64,000 nucleotides of DNA, taken from positions 372,001-436,000 of the forward strand of contig NZ_BAGC01000040.1 of assembly GCF_000308655.1 (NCBI RefSeq). The letters are read 5' to 3'. This DNA is from Nocardia niigatensis NBRC 100131 (GTDB taxonomy: Bacteria > Actinomycetota > Actinomycetes > Mycobacteriales > Mycobacteriaceae). The position numbers were made by a program, and so were the translations under genes. This document shows positions 8,149-16,931 of the stretch, one piece after another; position 1 is the stretch's first letter, and each line of letters starts with the position of its first letter. The notes under the pieces were generated by a model. The model did not search any database and was not told the origin of the DNA. It saw only the letters and a program-made list of their open reading frames with translations.

Positions 8149-9762
8149 TCAGTGTTGCACAGCCTTTTCCGCTCCGGTGCCGGTCAGCGACCGCACTTGC
8201 ATCTCGGCGTACTTGGCGTCGTCGTGTTCTCTCGACAGCACGGTTCCCAGCCAGCCCAGAGCGAACGAAACCGGTATGGACACCAGCCCCGGGTTGGCGA
8301 GCGGGAACCAGTGGAAGTCATGGGATTTGATCATGGCGGTGGGCGCCCCGGAGACCGCCGGCGAGAACACGATCAGCACGATGGTGACCGCTAATCCGCC
8401 GTAGATGCTCCACAGTGCTCCGGCGGTGTTGAAGCGCCGCCAGAACAGTGAATACAAAATGGTCGGTAGGTTTGCCGAAGCGGCCACCGCGAACGCCAAT
8501 GCCACCAGAAACGCCACATTCTGGTTCTTTGCCAGAATGCCGCCCACGATGGCCAGCGCCCCGATCACCACCGCGGTGATCCGCGCGACCCGCACCTCGC
8601 CGTCCTTACTGTCACCGTTCCCGCGCTTGATGACATTGGCGTACACATCGTGGGCGAAGGACGCCGACGCCGTGATGGTCAGCCCCGCGACCACCGCCAG
8701 AATCGTCGCGAACGCCACCGCCGCAACGAATCCCAGCAGCACCGGCCCACCCAGTTCCAAGGCCAGCAGCGGCGCGGCCGCGTTCTCCTTGCCCGGCGCC
8801 TTGGCGATCTTCTCCGGCCCCACCAGCGCGCCCGCGCCGTAGCCGAGCACCAGGGTGAACAGATAGAAGACGCCGATCAGGCCGATCGCCCACACCACCG
8901 AACGGCGGGCGTCCTTGGCCGTGGGCACCGTGTAGAACCGCATCAGCACGTGCGGCAGCCCGGCCGTGCCGAGCACCAGAGCCAGTGCGAGAGAGAGGAA
9001 GTCGAGCTTGCTGGTCCCGTTCTTGCCGTAACGCGCGCCCGGTTCGAGCAGCTTCGCGCCGGTCTTGCCACCGTGGTTCACCGCGTCCTGCAGCACGCTG
9101 GAGAAATTGAAGTCGTAGCGCCCCAGCACCCACACCGTCATGGCCGCGGCCGCGCCGATCAACAGCACCGCCTTGACGATCTGCACCCAGGTGGTGCCCT
9201 TCATACCGCCCACGAGCACGTAGACGATCATGATCGCCCCGACCACCGCGATCACCAGATTCTGTCCCGCCGAACCGGATACGCCCAGCAGCAGCGAGAT
9301 CAGCACGCCTGCGCCCGCCATCTGCGCGAGTAGATAGAACAGGCTCACCGCCAGCGTCGAGGTGGCCGCGGCGGCCCGCACCGGCCGCTGCCGCATCCGG
9401 AAGGCCAGCACATCACCGAGGGTGAATTTGCCGGTATTGCGAAGTAATTCGGCCACCAGCAGCAGCGCCAGCAGCCAGGCCACCAGGAACCCGATGGAAT
9501 AGAGGAAACCGTCGTAGCCGTACACCGCGATGGCCCCGGCGATCCCCAGGAAACTGGCCGCCGACAGGTAGTCACCGGAGATGGCGATGCCGTTCTGCGG
9601 CCCGGAGAAGGCGCGCCCGGCGGCGTAATAGTCTGCGGCCGTGCGGTTGGCACGACTGGCCCAAACCACGATGCCCAGCGTGATGACCACGAAGATCGCG
9701 AAGATGGTGATGTTGAGCCCCGGGTGGCTGCCCTCCACGCCCGCCGCCAGATATCCGGTCAT
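8149..9762 (-). CDS. actP: Sodium:solute symporter, acetate permease ActP type
   Basis: A 537-residue SSS-family transporter with many hydrophobic segments. The N-terminal region contains FLGIAGAIAVYGYDGFLYSIGFLVAW, a signature of ActP/monocarboxylate symporters, preceded by YYAAGRAFSGPQNG. The likely substrates are acetate, pyruvate or propionate, driven by cations (family knowledge). The gene overlaps its DUF485 partner by an ATGA, the same arrangement as the yjcH-actP pair of enterobacteria. Complete and intact. The acetylation genes 10-14 kb away make a link to acetate use plausible but unproven. Confidence 0.88.
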   Translation of the reverse strand: MTGYLAAGVEGSHPGLNITIFAIFVVITLGIVVWASRANRTAADYYAAGRAFSGPQNGIAISGDYLSAASFLGIAGAIAVYGYDGFLYSIGFLVAWLLALLLVAELLRNTGKFTLGDVLAFRMRQRPVRAAAATSTLAVSLFYLLAQMAGAGVLISLLLGVSGSAGQNLVIAVVGAIMIVYVLVGGMKGTTWVQIVKAVLLIGAAAAMTVWVLGRYDFNFSSVLQDAVNHGGKTGAKLLEPGARYGKNGTSKLDFLSLALALVLGTAGLPHVLMRFYTVPTAKDARRSVVWAIGLIGVFYLFTLVLGYGAGALVGPEKIAKAPGKENAAAPLLALELGGPVLLGFVAAVAFATILAVVAGLTITASASFAHDVYANVIKRGNGDSKDGEVRVARITAVVIGALAIVGGILAKNQNVAFLVALAFAVAASANLPTILYSLFWRRFNTAGALWSIYGGLAVTIVLIVFSPAVSGAPTAMIKSHDFHWFPLANPGLVSIPVSFALGWLGTVLSREHDDAKYAEMQVRSLTGTGAEKAVQH

Positions 9763-10097
9763 CGGTTCGGCCCTTCCAGTTCGGCGCGGATCTGCTCGGC
9801 CATCGGGTCGAGGGTGCGGTCGGCGTAGCGGACATAGAGGCCGGTGATGGCGAAGGTCGAAAGGAACTGGAGCAGGCCGAAGATCAACCCGACGGTGATG
9901 TTCCCGCCCACCCTGTGCGACATGAAGCCGTGCGCGTAGTCGGCGAGCAGCACGTACAGCGCGTACCAGACGAGGAACAGAGCGGTCATGGGGAAGACGA
10001 AACGCCGGAAGCGATGCCGCAGGCGCTGGAATTCGGGACTGTCGTAGACCTCGGGCCAGTCGGGATCCGGGTGGCCGGTCTGGGATTCAGTTGTCAA
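9759..10097 (-). CDS. DUF485 membrane protein, ActP partner
   Basis: About 112 residues with two hydrophobic helices (around FVFPMTALFLVWYALYVLLA and GNITVGLIFGLLQFLSTFAITGL), matching the DUF485 (YjcH) family. I selected a TTG start at 10097 because an excellent ribosome binding site (AGGAGGT) sits just upstream; the open frame extends further 5' but looks non-coding. The stop overlaps the ATG of actP. DUF485 proteins are nearly always paired with SSS acetate transporters and may be small accessory subunits. Confidence 0.85.
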   Translation of the reverse strand: MTTESQTGHPDPDWPEVYDSPEFQRLRHRFRRFVFPMTALFLVWYALYVLLADYAHGFMSHRVGGNITVGLIFGLLQFLSTFAITGLYVRYADRTLDPMAEQIRAELEGPNR

Positions 10098-10310
10098 CTG
10101 CGATACCTCCTGGTGATCCAGGTCACAGTAGCAACGAAGATCCCTGCGAGCGGGGCGAATAACCGCAGGTGAGATCGCAAATACATCGATAAGTGAGCTC
10201 GAATTCATGGCTCGGGGCGACTGGCAACCAACTGGTTTCCACCCCCTCCGGGCAAGGGAACCGGGCCCGGCGGCGGATGCCCATCGGTTGCGGTGGCAGA
10301 GTTCCTCCTC

Positions 10311-11846
10311 ATGCCGACGAATCGCTCCGTCATCCCGCGCTTGACGACTACTTCGTCCCTGCTCGCCGACCTCGCGCCCGACCTACGCGCGGCGCTGACC
10401 CGCGTCCGCTACGACGCGGACACCCTGCTCGAGGCGCTGGGCGACGCCGCCCACGCCGCCCTCGGCCGCGGCGAACCCGTGCCGGTCCGCCGCGCCGCCG
10501 CCGAGCTCGGCGAGCTCGGCACCCTGGTGCGCCTGCTGCTGCTCGGCGACACCGTCCCCGAACGTGAAGCGGCAGCGGCCCTTTCGCCCGTGAGCATCGA
10601 CCGAGCCATCAACGCGGGACTGCTGGAGCGCGACGGCGACGAGATCCGCGCCGCCTTGGACCTGCGCCCCCTCGATCTGGGCGAGGGCACCCGCTGGGTG
10701 CTGTCCGACCTCGACGACTCGATGCGCCGCCGCAGCCTCGACACCGATCACGTGCTCGGCGTCGGCCAGGCCTCGCTGTCCTTGCTGCGCGCCACCCCGA
10801 CCCGCAAAACCGGCACCGTCCTCGACCTCGGCACCGGCTGCGGCGTCCAGGCCGTGCACGCCGCCTCCTACGGCGACCGCGTCACCGGCACCGACGTGAA
10901 CAAGCGCGCCCTCTGGCTGGCCGAGGCCACCGCCGCCCTCAACGACCTCGATATCGAACTGCTGGAAGGCTCCTGGTTCGAGCCGGTGGCCGGCCGCCGC
11001 TTCGATCAGGTGGTGGCCAATCCCCCGTTCGTGGTGGGCCCGGCCCGCGTCGAGCACACCTACCGCGATTCCGGCCTGCACCTGGACGGCGCCAGCGAAC
11101 TCGTCATCTCCGGCATCCCGGACCTGCTGAACCCGGGCGGCACCGCGGCCCTGCTGGCCTCCTGGGTGCACGTCGACGGCCAGGACTGGCGCGGCCGGGT
11201 CGCGAGCTGGCTGCCCGACCATGGCGTGGACGCGTGGATCGTGCAGCGCGACATCGCCGATCCGGCCCTCTATGTCGGAACCTGGCTGCGCGACGCCGGA
11301 TTGGACCCGCGCGAGGCCGCCGCCCAGGACCGCGCCGAACGCTGGCTCGACGCCTTCCGCGAGGCCGGGGTCGCGGGCATCGGCTTCGGTTTCGTCTATC
11401 TGCGCGCCATCGACGGCCCGACCGAACTCCTCGCCGAGGATCTCACCCACGGCTTCGACGATCCGCTGGGGCCGGAGGCCCTCGCCTACTTCGAGCGCTC
11501 GGCCTGGCTGCGCGCCGCGGCCGTCGACAACGACCTCATCCTCGACTCGCGCTACGAGGTCGATCCGGCCGCCGCGCTCGAGCGCGTCTACCTCCCCGGC
11601 GACGAGGGTTGGGCGCAGGCGGTGGCCCGGCTGCACCGCGGCGACGGCCCGCGCTGGCAGCACGAGGTCGACGACACCACCGCCGCGCTGCTGGCCGGCA
11701 TGCGTCCCGACGGCCTGCCCCTGCGCGAACTCCTCGAACTGCTGGCTTTCAGCGAAACCGGCGAGGCCGCGACCCCCGAGTTCGCGACCGCGGCGATGAC
11801 CATCGTGGCCGGACTGGTCCGCCACGGTCTCGTGCATCCGCGCTGA
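10311..11846 (+). CDS. SAM-dependent methyltransferase with DUF7059-like N-terminal domain
   Basis: About 511 residues. The N-terminal 150 residues are helical and unassigned by sight. A class I methyltransferase domain follows, with the SAM-binding glycine motif VLDLGTGCGVQAVHAA (about residues 169-184) and a catalytic NPPF (VVANPPFVVGP). NPPF is typical of N-methyltransferases acting on a base or glutamine amide, as in RsmC and HemK families. The C-terminal region is long and unassigned. The target is probably rRNA or protein (inference). The frame also has an upstream GTG at 10293; I took the ATG at 10311. A strong hairpin terminator follows. Confidence 0.8.
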   Translation: MPTNRSVIPRLTTTSSLLADLAPDLRAALTRVRYDADTLLEALGDAAHAALGRGEPVPVRRAAAELGELGTLVRLLLLGDTVPEREAAAALSPVSIDRAINAGLLERDGDEIRAALDLRPLDLGEGTRWVLSDLDDSMRRRSLDTDHVLGVGQASLSLLRATPTRKTGTVLDLGTGCGVQAVHAASYGDRVTGTDVNKRALWLAEATAALNDLDIELLEGSWFEPVAGRRFDQVVANPPFVVGPARVEHTYRDSGLHLDGASELVISGIPDLLNPGGTAALLASWVHVDGQDWRGRVASWLPDHGVDAWIVQRDIADPALYVGTWLRDAGLDPREAAAQDRAERWLDAFREAGVAGIGFGFVYLRAIDGPTELLAEDLTHGFDDPLGPEALAYFERSAWLRAAAVDNDLILDSRYEVDPAAALERVYLPGDEGWAQAVARLHRGDGPRWQHEVDDTTAALLAGMRPDGLPLRELLELLAFSETGEAATPEFATAAMTIVAGLVRHGLVHPR

Positions 11847-11860
11847 GCGCTCTCTCCCTC

Positions 11861-11891
11861 GACGGCCGCCGGGTTCTCCCCGGCGGCCGTC
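11861..11891 (+). terminator. Hairpin terminator after the methyltransferase gene
   Basis: A 13-bp perfect stem (GACGGCCGCCGGG with its complement) and 5-base loop start 14 bases after the stop codon. There is no clear T tract, as is common for actinobacterial terminators. Confidence 0.7.
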
Positions 11892-12179
11892 GGCGTTCCG
11901 GCTCGAAACCGCCGATGACGGGCGGTGAGGTCGATCACGATCCCATGTCGCGCGCATACCGATCCGGTCCGGCGCGGGAATGTGGCGGAGCCGCCTTTCG
12001 TTTCACTACCTGCTCGAACGAAGACGCCCGCACAAGGTCGGTTCACGCGTATTCGCTTGTCGCGTCAGAAAGTTCGGGTCCGGCGGCGGGCAACCACCCG
12101 GACACCTAGGGCCGTCCGCCGGCGGCGCGTGTTCCCAGCGATGCGCGCTTCTCAGGAACTTCTCAGCCGTGCACCCTAA

Positions 12180-12202
12180 AAACCGCAGCTCAGGTGCGGT
12201 TT
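12180..12202. repeat. Inverted repeat upstream of the sigB promoter
   Basis: AAACCGCA and TGCGGTTT (8-bp arms, 7-base spacer) lie just before the sigB -35 element. It may be an operator or a weak terminator. The region 11892-12179 upstream shows no gene I can support. Confidence 0.4.
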
Positions 12203-12216
12203 ACCGATGATCCGGC

Positions 12217-12246
12217 GGGGAACTTTCCTGAAGTCGGGTCCGTTGA
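12217..12246 (+). promoter_or_regulatory. ECF-type (SigE/SigH-like) promoter of sigB
   Basis: A GGGGAAC element (12217-12223) is followed after 17 bases by CGTTGA (12241-12246), 34 bases before the sigB ATG. This matches the GGAAC-N16-18-CGTT consensus used by SigE, SigH and SigL at mycobacterial sigB (established for M. tuberculosis). It suggests that sigB is induced by envelope or oxidative stress here too. Confidence 0.72.
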
Positions 12247-12279
12247 ACGGAGCGAGACACCACCGACAGGAGGCAAGTC

Positions 12280-13248
12280 ATGACAAGCCCCGCCACCACT
12301 GACGTGCGCACCAGCGAACAAGATCTCGATGCCGCAAGCCCCGCCGCCGACCTGGTACGTGTGTACTTGAATGGAATCGGTAAGACGGCGCTGCTGACGG
12401 CAGCCGACGAGGTCGAGCTGGCCAAGCGCATCGAGGCGGGCCTCTACGCTCAGCACCTGCTGGAGACCGGCAAGCGTCTGTCCGCCGCGAAGAAGAAGGA
12501 TCTGGCGATCCTGGTTCGCGAGGGTCAGTCCGCCCGCCAGCATCTGCTCGAAGCGAACCTCCGCCTCGTGGTCTCTCTGGCCAAGCGCTACACCGGCCGT
12601 GGCATGCCGCTGCTGGACCTGATCCAGGAGGGCAACCTGGGCCTGATCCGCGCCATGGAGAAGTTCGATTACACCAAGGGCTTCAAGTTCTCGACCTACG
12701 CCACCTGGTGGATCCGGCAGGCCATCACCCGCGGTATGGCCGACCAGTCCCGTACCATCCGCCTCCCCGTCCACCTGGTCGAGCAGGTGAACAAGCTGGC
12801 CCGCATCAAGCGCGAACTGCATCAGCAGCTCGGCCGCGAGGCCACCGACGCGGAACTGGCCAACGAGTCGGGCATCCCGGTCGAGAAGATCGCCGACCTG
12901 CTCGACCACAGCCGCGACCCGGTATCGCTGGACATGCCGGTCGGCAATGACGAAGAGGCCCCGCTGGGCGACTTCATCGAGGACTCCGAGGCCACCTCGG
13001 CCGAGAGCGCCGTCATCGCCGGTCTGCTGCACCGCGACGTGCGCACCGTTCTGGCCACCCTGGACGAGCGCGAACAGCAGGTTATCCGGCTGCGCTACGG
13101 CCTCGACGACGGCCAGCCGCGCACCCTCGACCAGATCGGCAAGCTCTTCGGCCTGTCCCGTGAGCGCGTCCGCCAGATCGAGCGCGAGGTCATGTCCAAG
13201 CTCCGCAAGGGCGAGCGCGCCGACCGCCTGCGCGCCTACGCCAGCTAG
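12280..13248 (+). CDS. sigB: Primary-like RNA polymerase sigma factor SigB
   Basis: A 322-residue group 2 sigma-70 factor, the same length as mycobacterial SigB. Region 1.2 begins [18 protein letters not shown]. Region 2 is intact ([31 protein letters not shown] and the -10 recognition segment [14 protein letters not shown]). Region 4.2 ends with [18 protein letters not shown]. It lacks the long N-terminal extension of the principal SigA. A good ribosome binding site (AGGAGG) precedes the ATG. It is expressed from an ECF-type promoter and ends at a hairpin terminator, so it is monocistronic here, unlike mycobacteria where ideR follows directly. Confidence 0.95.
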   Translation: MTSPATTDVRTSEQDLDAASPAADLVRVYLNGIGKTALLTAADEVELAKRIEAGLYAQHLLETGKRLSAAKKKDLAILVREGQSARQHLLEANLRLVVSLAKRYTGRGMPLLDLIQEGNLGLIRAMEKFDYTKGFKFSTYATWWIRQAITRGMADQSRTIRLPVHLVEQVNKLARIKRELHQQLGREATDAELANESGIPVEKIADLLDHSRDPVSLDMPVGNDEEAPLGDFIEDSEATSAESAVIAGLLHRDVRTVLATLDEREQQVIRLRYGLDDGQPRTLDQIGKLFGLSRERVRQIEREVMSKLRKGERADRLRAYAS

Positions 13249-13256
13249 TTCCCTCC

Positions 13257-13281
13257 GTGGAGCCGGTCCGCCCGGCTCCAC
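13257..13281 (+). terminator. sigB hairpin terminator
   Basis: GTGGAGCCGG and CCGGCTCCAC form a perfect 10-bp stem with a 5-base loop, beginning 8 bases after the sigB stop. Confidence 0.7.
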
Positions 13282-13466
13282 ACCCCCTGATCATCGGGCC
13301 GTGTTTCGAGGCGCTGGCCCGATCCCGCCGGCCGATTCCACTGCCCGAACGTCCCCTCCGGGCACGCAGAGTCGGCCGGCGTACTCATGCGATCCGACCG
13401 ACCAACCGGCTTGTCAGAAGTTGCGTTCGAGCCCGTCTGCCTCGACGCGGCGCGGGCCCGCCCGAG

Positions 13467-13901
13467 CTAGAGACCGAAACTGCCGCTCGGGAGCTGGAAG
13501 CTGCCGCCACCGCCACAGGTGGCCTTGGGGGGTGTCGGCACCGGGGTACCGGCCGGGGCGGGTTGCACGGTGACGGTCAGGGTCTGGGTGTCCGAGCCCT
13601 GCTTGGCCTGCAGGGTGTGGGTGCCCGCGGTGGTGGGGGTCCAGTCCTGGAGCGCCGCGACGCTGTCCATGCCCAGCTGCTCGCCGCCGATGCACTGGCC
13701 GTTGTCGTAGAAGTACACCCAGGCACCCCAGCCCGCGGTCGCGTCCGACAGGACATAGGTGCTTCCGACCTGGAGCTGACCCGGATTGCCCGCAATGCTC
13801 AGGGTCGGATACGCCCCGGCCGGCGCCGCCGTCAATGCGAGCACCGCTCCGGCGGCCACCAATCCCTGTCCGCCCCAAGCGATTCGACGACTCATGTTCA
13901 T
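13467..13901 (-). CDS. Small secreted protein with Ig-like domain
   Basis: A 144-residue exported protein. The start MNMSRRIAW is preceded by GGGAG at good spacing. A Sec-type signal peptide follows (hydrophobic core LVAAGAVLALTA, probable cleavage after PAGA). The mature part has an Ig-like beta pattern ending WTPTTAGTHTLQAKQGSDTQTLTVTV, typical of Ig-like 3 repeats. A short tail (GTPVPTPPKATCGGGGSF) ends in a Cys- and Gly-rich segment. Function unknown. A partial relative lies 2.8 kb away (16692-16874), and the C-terminal similarity includes the sequence AGTPVPT. The gene is a single unit downstream of an intergenic region with the divergent sigB terminator beyond. Confidence 0.75.
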   Translation of the reverse strand: MNMSRRIAWGGQGLVAAGAVLALTAAPAGAYPTLSIAGNPGQLQVGSTYVLSDATAGWGAWVYFYDNGQCIGGEQLGMDSVAALQDWTPTTAGTHTLQAKQGSDTQTLTVTVQPAPAGTPVPTPPKATCGGGGSFQLPSGSFGL

Positions 13902-14042
13902 GTTTTCTCCCTGTCCGTGGCCGCACTCGCGACCTACGAACAGTAGCGTTCGCAAACTGTGAAATGTTTGGATTTCAAAAATCGAGCCCGCCCCGGTCGG
14001 ATGCGATCGCCTCCCGAATCGCCGCCGCTCGCGCGGAGGTGG

Positions 14043-14861
14043 TCAGCCGGTGAAGCGGGTCAGGGATTGGCAGGGCGTCGGGGCGGGGATGTCGCCGCGG
14101 AAGTAGGCGGTGGGCGGGACGCCCATCAGGGAGCGGAAGTCGGCGGTCATGTGCGATTGGTCGTAATAGCCGCTGGCGGTGGCCAAATGGGACCAGGGGG
14201 TGTGGCCCGCGGCCGAGAGGATCTGGCGGACCCGGGCGATGCGGGCATAGTGCTTGGGCGAGACGCCGATTCCGGTGGTGAACAGATTGCGGAGTTGGCG
14301 TTCGCTGATAGCGAGGCTGGTGGCCAGATCGGCGATGGGCGCCGCGGTGTCCATGGCGGCGACCGCCGAGCCGAGCAGACGGCGGTGGTCGCGGCGGGTG
14401 CGATCCTCCGAGAGGCGTTGCGGCAGCTCGGATTCCAGGAAGGGCAGGATGTCCTCCGGGGCCAGCTCGGCGAGGGCGCCGGCGAGATCGGCGGCGGCGC
14501 CGGGCAGGTCGGCGAGCAGAGCGACCCGGTTGGTGAGATCCGCGGCGGGCAGGCCCAGCAGCGGCTGGGACGCACCGGGGGCCAGGCGAATGCGCGTGCA
14601 CCCGGCGGGCTTGCTGGGGTTGGCGTAGCTGGCGCGGGTGCGCGGGCCCACGACGAGGGCGTCACGGCGGCCGGATTCCTCGGTGCGCAGCACGATCGTG
14701 GTGACCGCCTGCGGGACGTGGGTGAAGGCCATGGCCTCCGGCCGCACGGTCGGGATGTGCGCGATCTCGGTGATCCAGGGCCGCAGCGACTCCGGCGGCC
14801 TCAGCCGGTGTTCGAGCTCGTCGGCGGAGACGACAGGGGCCGGGAGTTGCGCGATGGTCAC
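14043..14861 (-). CDS. AraC-family transcriptional regulator
   Basis: A 272-residue regulator. The C-terminal 100 residues form an AraC DNA-binding domain: LATSLAISERQLRNLFTTGIG is the first helix-turn-helix and LATASGYYDQSHMTADFRSLMG the second, with the family ending VPPTAYFRG. The N-terminal domain is not recognised, but contains VRPEAMAFTHVPQAVTTIVLR, like the DUF6597 sensor of this group. It is divergent from the NmrA-like gene (14948) with an 86-bp shared promoter region, and probably controls it. Confidence 0.87.
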   Translation of the reverse strand: MTIAQLPAPVVSADELEHRLRPPESLRPWITEIAHIPTVRPEAMAFTHVPQAVTTIVLRTEESGRRDALVVGPRTRASYANPSKPAGCTRIRLAPGASQPLLGLPAADLTNRVALLADLPGAAADLAGALAELAPEDILPFLESELPQRLSEDRTRRDHRRLLGSAVAAMDTAAPIADLATSLAISERQLRNLFTTGIGVSPKHYARIARVRQILSAAGHTPWSHLATASGYYDQSHMTADFRSLMGVPPTAYFRGDIPAPTPCQSLTRFTG

Positions 14862-14947
14862 CGAATCAACTCTAGGTAGTCTCGCGGGCCGGGGCTGTGC
14901 CGGTTTTTCCTATAGCGCGAGGGTGCCGGCTCGTCAGGCTGGTGCAC

Positions 14948-15799
14948 ATGATCGTTATCACCGGTGCCACGGGCACCATCGGGAGTGAAGTCGTCCGGTT
15001 GCTGGCCGAGCGTGGCGTGAAAGTCCGTGCGGTGACCCGGGACCCGGAGAGCGCGCGGGTACCCGCCGGGGTCGAGGTGGTGCGCGGCGACTACGCCGAC
15101 ACCGCGTCCATGGCCGCCGCGTTCGACGGCGCGGAGGCGGCGTTCCTCATCGGGCAGCTCGGCCCCGACTACGTCGAACTGGATCGCGCACTGGCCGGGA
15201 CGGCCCGCGCGGCCGGGGTGCGGCGGCTGGTGAAGCTGTCCGCCATTGGGACCGGCGAGCCGGGTGTGGGCCGGGTCGGCACCTGGCACCTGCCCGGTGA
15301 GCACGCGGTACGCGACAGCGGGGTGGCGTGGACCATCCTGCGGCCCAGCAGTTTCGCCTCCAACACTCTGAGCTGGGCGGCCATGCTGGGCGCGGGGCAA
15401 CCGGTGCCGAACATGACCGGGACGGCCGGGCAGGGCGTCGTCGATCCACGGGACGTCGCCGAGGTCGCGGTGGCGGCGCTGCTGTCGGACGAGCACTCCG
15501 GGCAGGTGTACACCCTCACCGGCCCCGAGGTGCTCAGCACCCGTGATCAGGCGGCGACCTTGGCCGCGGCGCTCGGCCGGGCGGTCGACGTCGCCGATGT
15601 GCCGGAGGAGCGGGCGCGCGAATTCATGCTCGGCGCGGGCATGTCCGAGGAGTTCGCCGACGGCGCTCTCGCCGGGCAGGCGTACGTCCGTGCCGGCGGC
15701 AACGAGATCGTCACCGACGAGGTCGAGCGGGTGCTCGGCCGGGCCCCGCGCACCTACGCCGACTGGGTGCGCGATCACGTGGCGGCCTTCATGGCCTGA
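14948..15799 (+). CDS. NmrA-like NAD(P)-binding protein
   Basis: A 283-residue atypical SDR. The start MIVITGATGTIGSEVVRLLAERG contains the glycine-rich dinucleotide motif directly at the N-terminus, so I chose ATG 14948 over the longer open frame. The next segment, RAVTRDPESARVPAGVEVVRGDY, is typical of NmrA/azoreductase-like proteins, as is LVKLSAIGTG. These proteins act as NAD(P)H quinone reductases or redox sensors; the substrate is unknown. The divergent AraC regulator is the likely controller. It converges with the SRPBCC gene 25 bp away. Confidence 0.87.
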   Translation: MIVITGATGTIGSEVVRLLAERGVKVRAVTRDPESARVPAGVEVVRGDYADTASMAAAFDGAEAAFLIGQLGPDYVELDRALAGTARAAGVRRLVKLSAIGTGEPGVGRVGTWHLPGEHAVRDSGVAWTILRPSSFASNTLSWAAMLGAGQPVPNMTGTAGQGVVDPRDVAEVAVAALLSDEHSGQVYTLTGPEVLSTRDQAATLAAALGRAVDVADVPEERAREFMLGAGMSEEFADGALAGQAYVRAGGNEIVTDEVERVLGRAPRTYADWVRDHVAAFMA

Positions 15800-15824
15800 C
15801 GTCCGGGGGGCGGTGCCGGACCGG

Positions 15825-16271
15825 TTAGGCGTCCACGAGGACGGATTCGAGCCGGTCCAGCATGCCCTTCCAGCCGCCGCCCATGATGGTGCGCGCCCGC
15901 TGCATGACGGGGTCCTCCGGATCGAAACCGCGGTGGCTGAACAGGATTCGGGTGCCGTGCCCCTCCGGCCGCAGAGTCCAGCTGATCACCCAGCCGTTGT
16001 CCCGATCGGAGTTCGCGTCGTTCCAGCTGACGCTGAGCAGCTGCGGCGCGATGACCTCCAGCACGGTGCCGTGGATCTCGCCGGAGAAGTTCTGGCCGGG
16101 CATGGGCTGGGTCTTCATCTCGAAGACGTTGCCCACCACGGGTTCGAAGCCGATGGGCTGCATCATCCACTGCCCCATGAGTTCCGGTGTGGTGAGCGCG
16201 CGCCACACCTTCTCCGGCGGATGCGGGTAGTAGTGATCGAGTTCGATCGCGGTGACGTCGTCGGTCATCAT
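15825..16271 (-). CDS. SRPBCC/AHSA1 family protein
   Basis: A 148-residue protein with the START/AHSA1 fold pattern: IELDHYYPHPPEKVWRALTTPELMGQWM at the N-terminus, a central Glu/Trp-rich beta region (VSWNDANSD, TLRPEGHGTRI) and a C-terminal helix (GGGWKGMLDRLESVL). These proteins bind hydrophobic ligands; the ligand is unknown. The ATG overlaps the stop of the ArsR gene by 4 bases, so the two are an operon under ArsR control, a pairing seen very often in actinobacteria. Confidence 0.88.
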   Translation of the reverse strand: MMTDDVTAIELDHYYPHPPEKVWRALTTPELMGQWMMQPIGFEPVVGNVFEMKTQPMPGQNFSGEIHGTVLEVIAPQLLSVSWNDANSDRDNGWVISWTLRPEGHGTRILFSHRGFDPEDPVMQRARTIMGGGWKGMLDRLESVLVDA

Positions 16272-16624
16272 CGGTCCTTCCGGTCGGGTTGGTCGGGCAT
16301 GGCGTCGAGCACCGCGCCCAGGTCACGCAGCCGGGCCCGCCAGAACCGTTCGAACGGATCGAGCCAGGACTGCAGGTCGTGCAACGGTTCCGGCTCCACC
16401 CGGTAGAACCGCTGCCTGCCGCGCTTGTCCTCGGCCACCAGCCCGGCGTCCCGCAGCACTTTCAGATGCTCCGAGACGCTGGGCCGCGCCATATCGAACC
16501 GCTCGGCAATCACCTGCACCGACTGCTCCCCCTCGAGCAGCAGCTCGAGGATGTCGCGCCGGGTCGGATTGGCCAGCGCCCCGAACACCCGATCGGCGCT
16601 TCCGGATTTCACGCGGTACGGCAT
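16268..16624 (-). CDS. ArsR-family transcriptional regulator
   Basis: About 118 residues with a winged helix: DRVFGALANPTRRDILELLLEGEQSV, recognition helix ERFDMARPSVSEHLKVLRDAGLV, and wing EDKRGRQRFYRVEPEPL. The ATG at 16624 (MPYRVKSG) is just downstream of two palindromes that look like its operators. There is no CxC metal motif, so it belongs to the non-metal ArsR group usually paired with SRPBCC proteins. It overlaps the next gene by ATGA. Confidence 0.88.
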   Translation of the reverse strand: MPYRVKSGSADRVFGALANPTRRDILELLLEGEQSVQVIAERFDMARPSVSEHLKVLRDAGLVAEDKRGRQRFYRVEPEPLHDLQSWLDPFERFWRARLRDLGAVLDAMPDQPDRKDR

Positions 16625-16637
16625 GACCCCACGATAG

Positions 16638-16679
16638 GTAGGAAAATGCCTACACGTCAACCGTAGGCAATTTCCTACG
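16638..16679. promoter_or_regulatory. Two tandem operator palindromes for the ArsR/SRPBCC operon
   Basis: GTAGG-N6-CCTAC (16638-16653) and CGTAGG-N6-CCTACG (16662-16679) lie 14-55 bp upstream of the arsR-type start. Their centres are 25 bp apart. The matching sequence and spacing suggest two dimers of the encoded repressor bind and shut the operon (inference). Confidence 0.65.
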
Positions 16680-16691
16680 AGAAGGCCGGAG

Positions 16692-16874
16692 TCAGGCGCC
16701 GAAACTCCAGGTTCCGGCGCCATAGCAGTCGGCGGTGGCCGCAGTCGGCACGGGTGTGCCGGCGGTCGCGGCAGCGACCATGACGGTCTGCGACGCCAGC
16801 AGCTTCCCCTGGGTCAGGGTGATCGTGTGCGCACCCGCGGTGGCCGGGGTCCACGTGACATGGACAGCGACCAT
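16692..16874 (-). pseudogene. Remnant of a secreted Ig-like protein
   Basis: A 60-codon frame, VHVTWTPATAGAHTITLTQG then TAGTPVPTAATADC, resembles only the C-terminal third of the secreted protein at 13467 (WTPTTAGTHTLQAK, then AGTPVPT and a Cys-Gly-rich end). A GGGAG ribosome binding site precedes its ATG, but there is no signal peptide. It probably lost the signal and N-terminal half by deletion. It could instead be a very short gene. Confidence 0.5.
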
Positions 16875-16931
16875 GAACCCTTATCTCCCTCGACCCCAGG
16901 TTTCTGGGACAGGCGACTTCGATCGGCTCGG

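Noticed and set aside
10383-11957. 524-codon antisense frame over the methyltransferase
   Set aside because: The plus-strand frame has SAM and NPPF motifs; the antisense frame is compositionally biased and unsupported.
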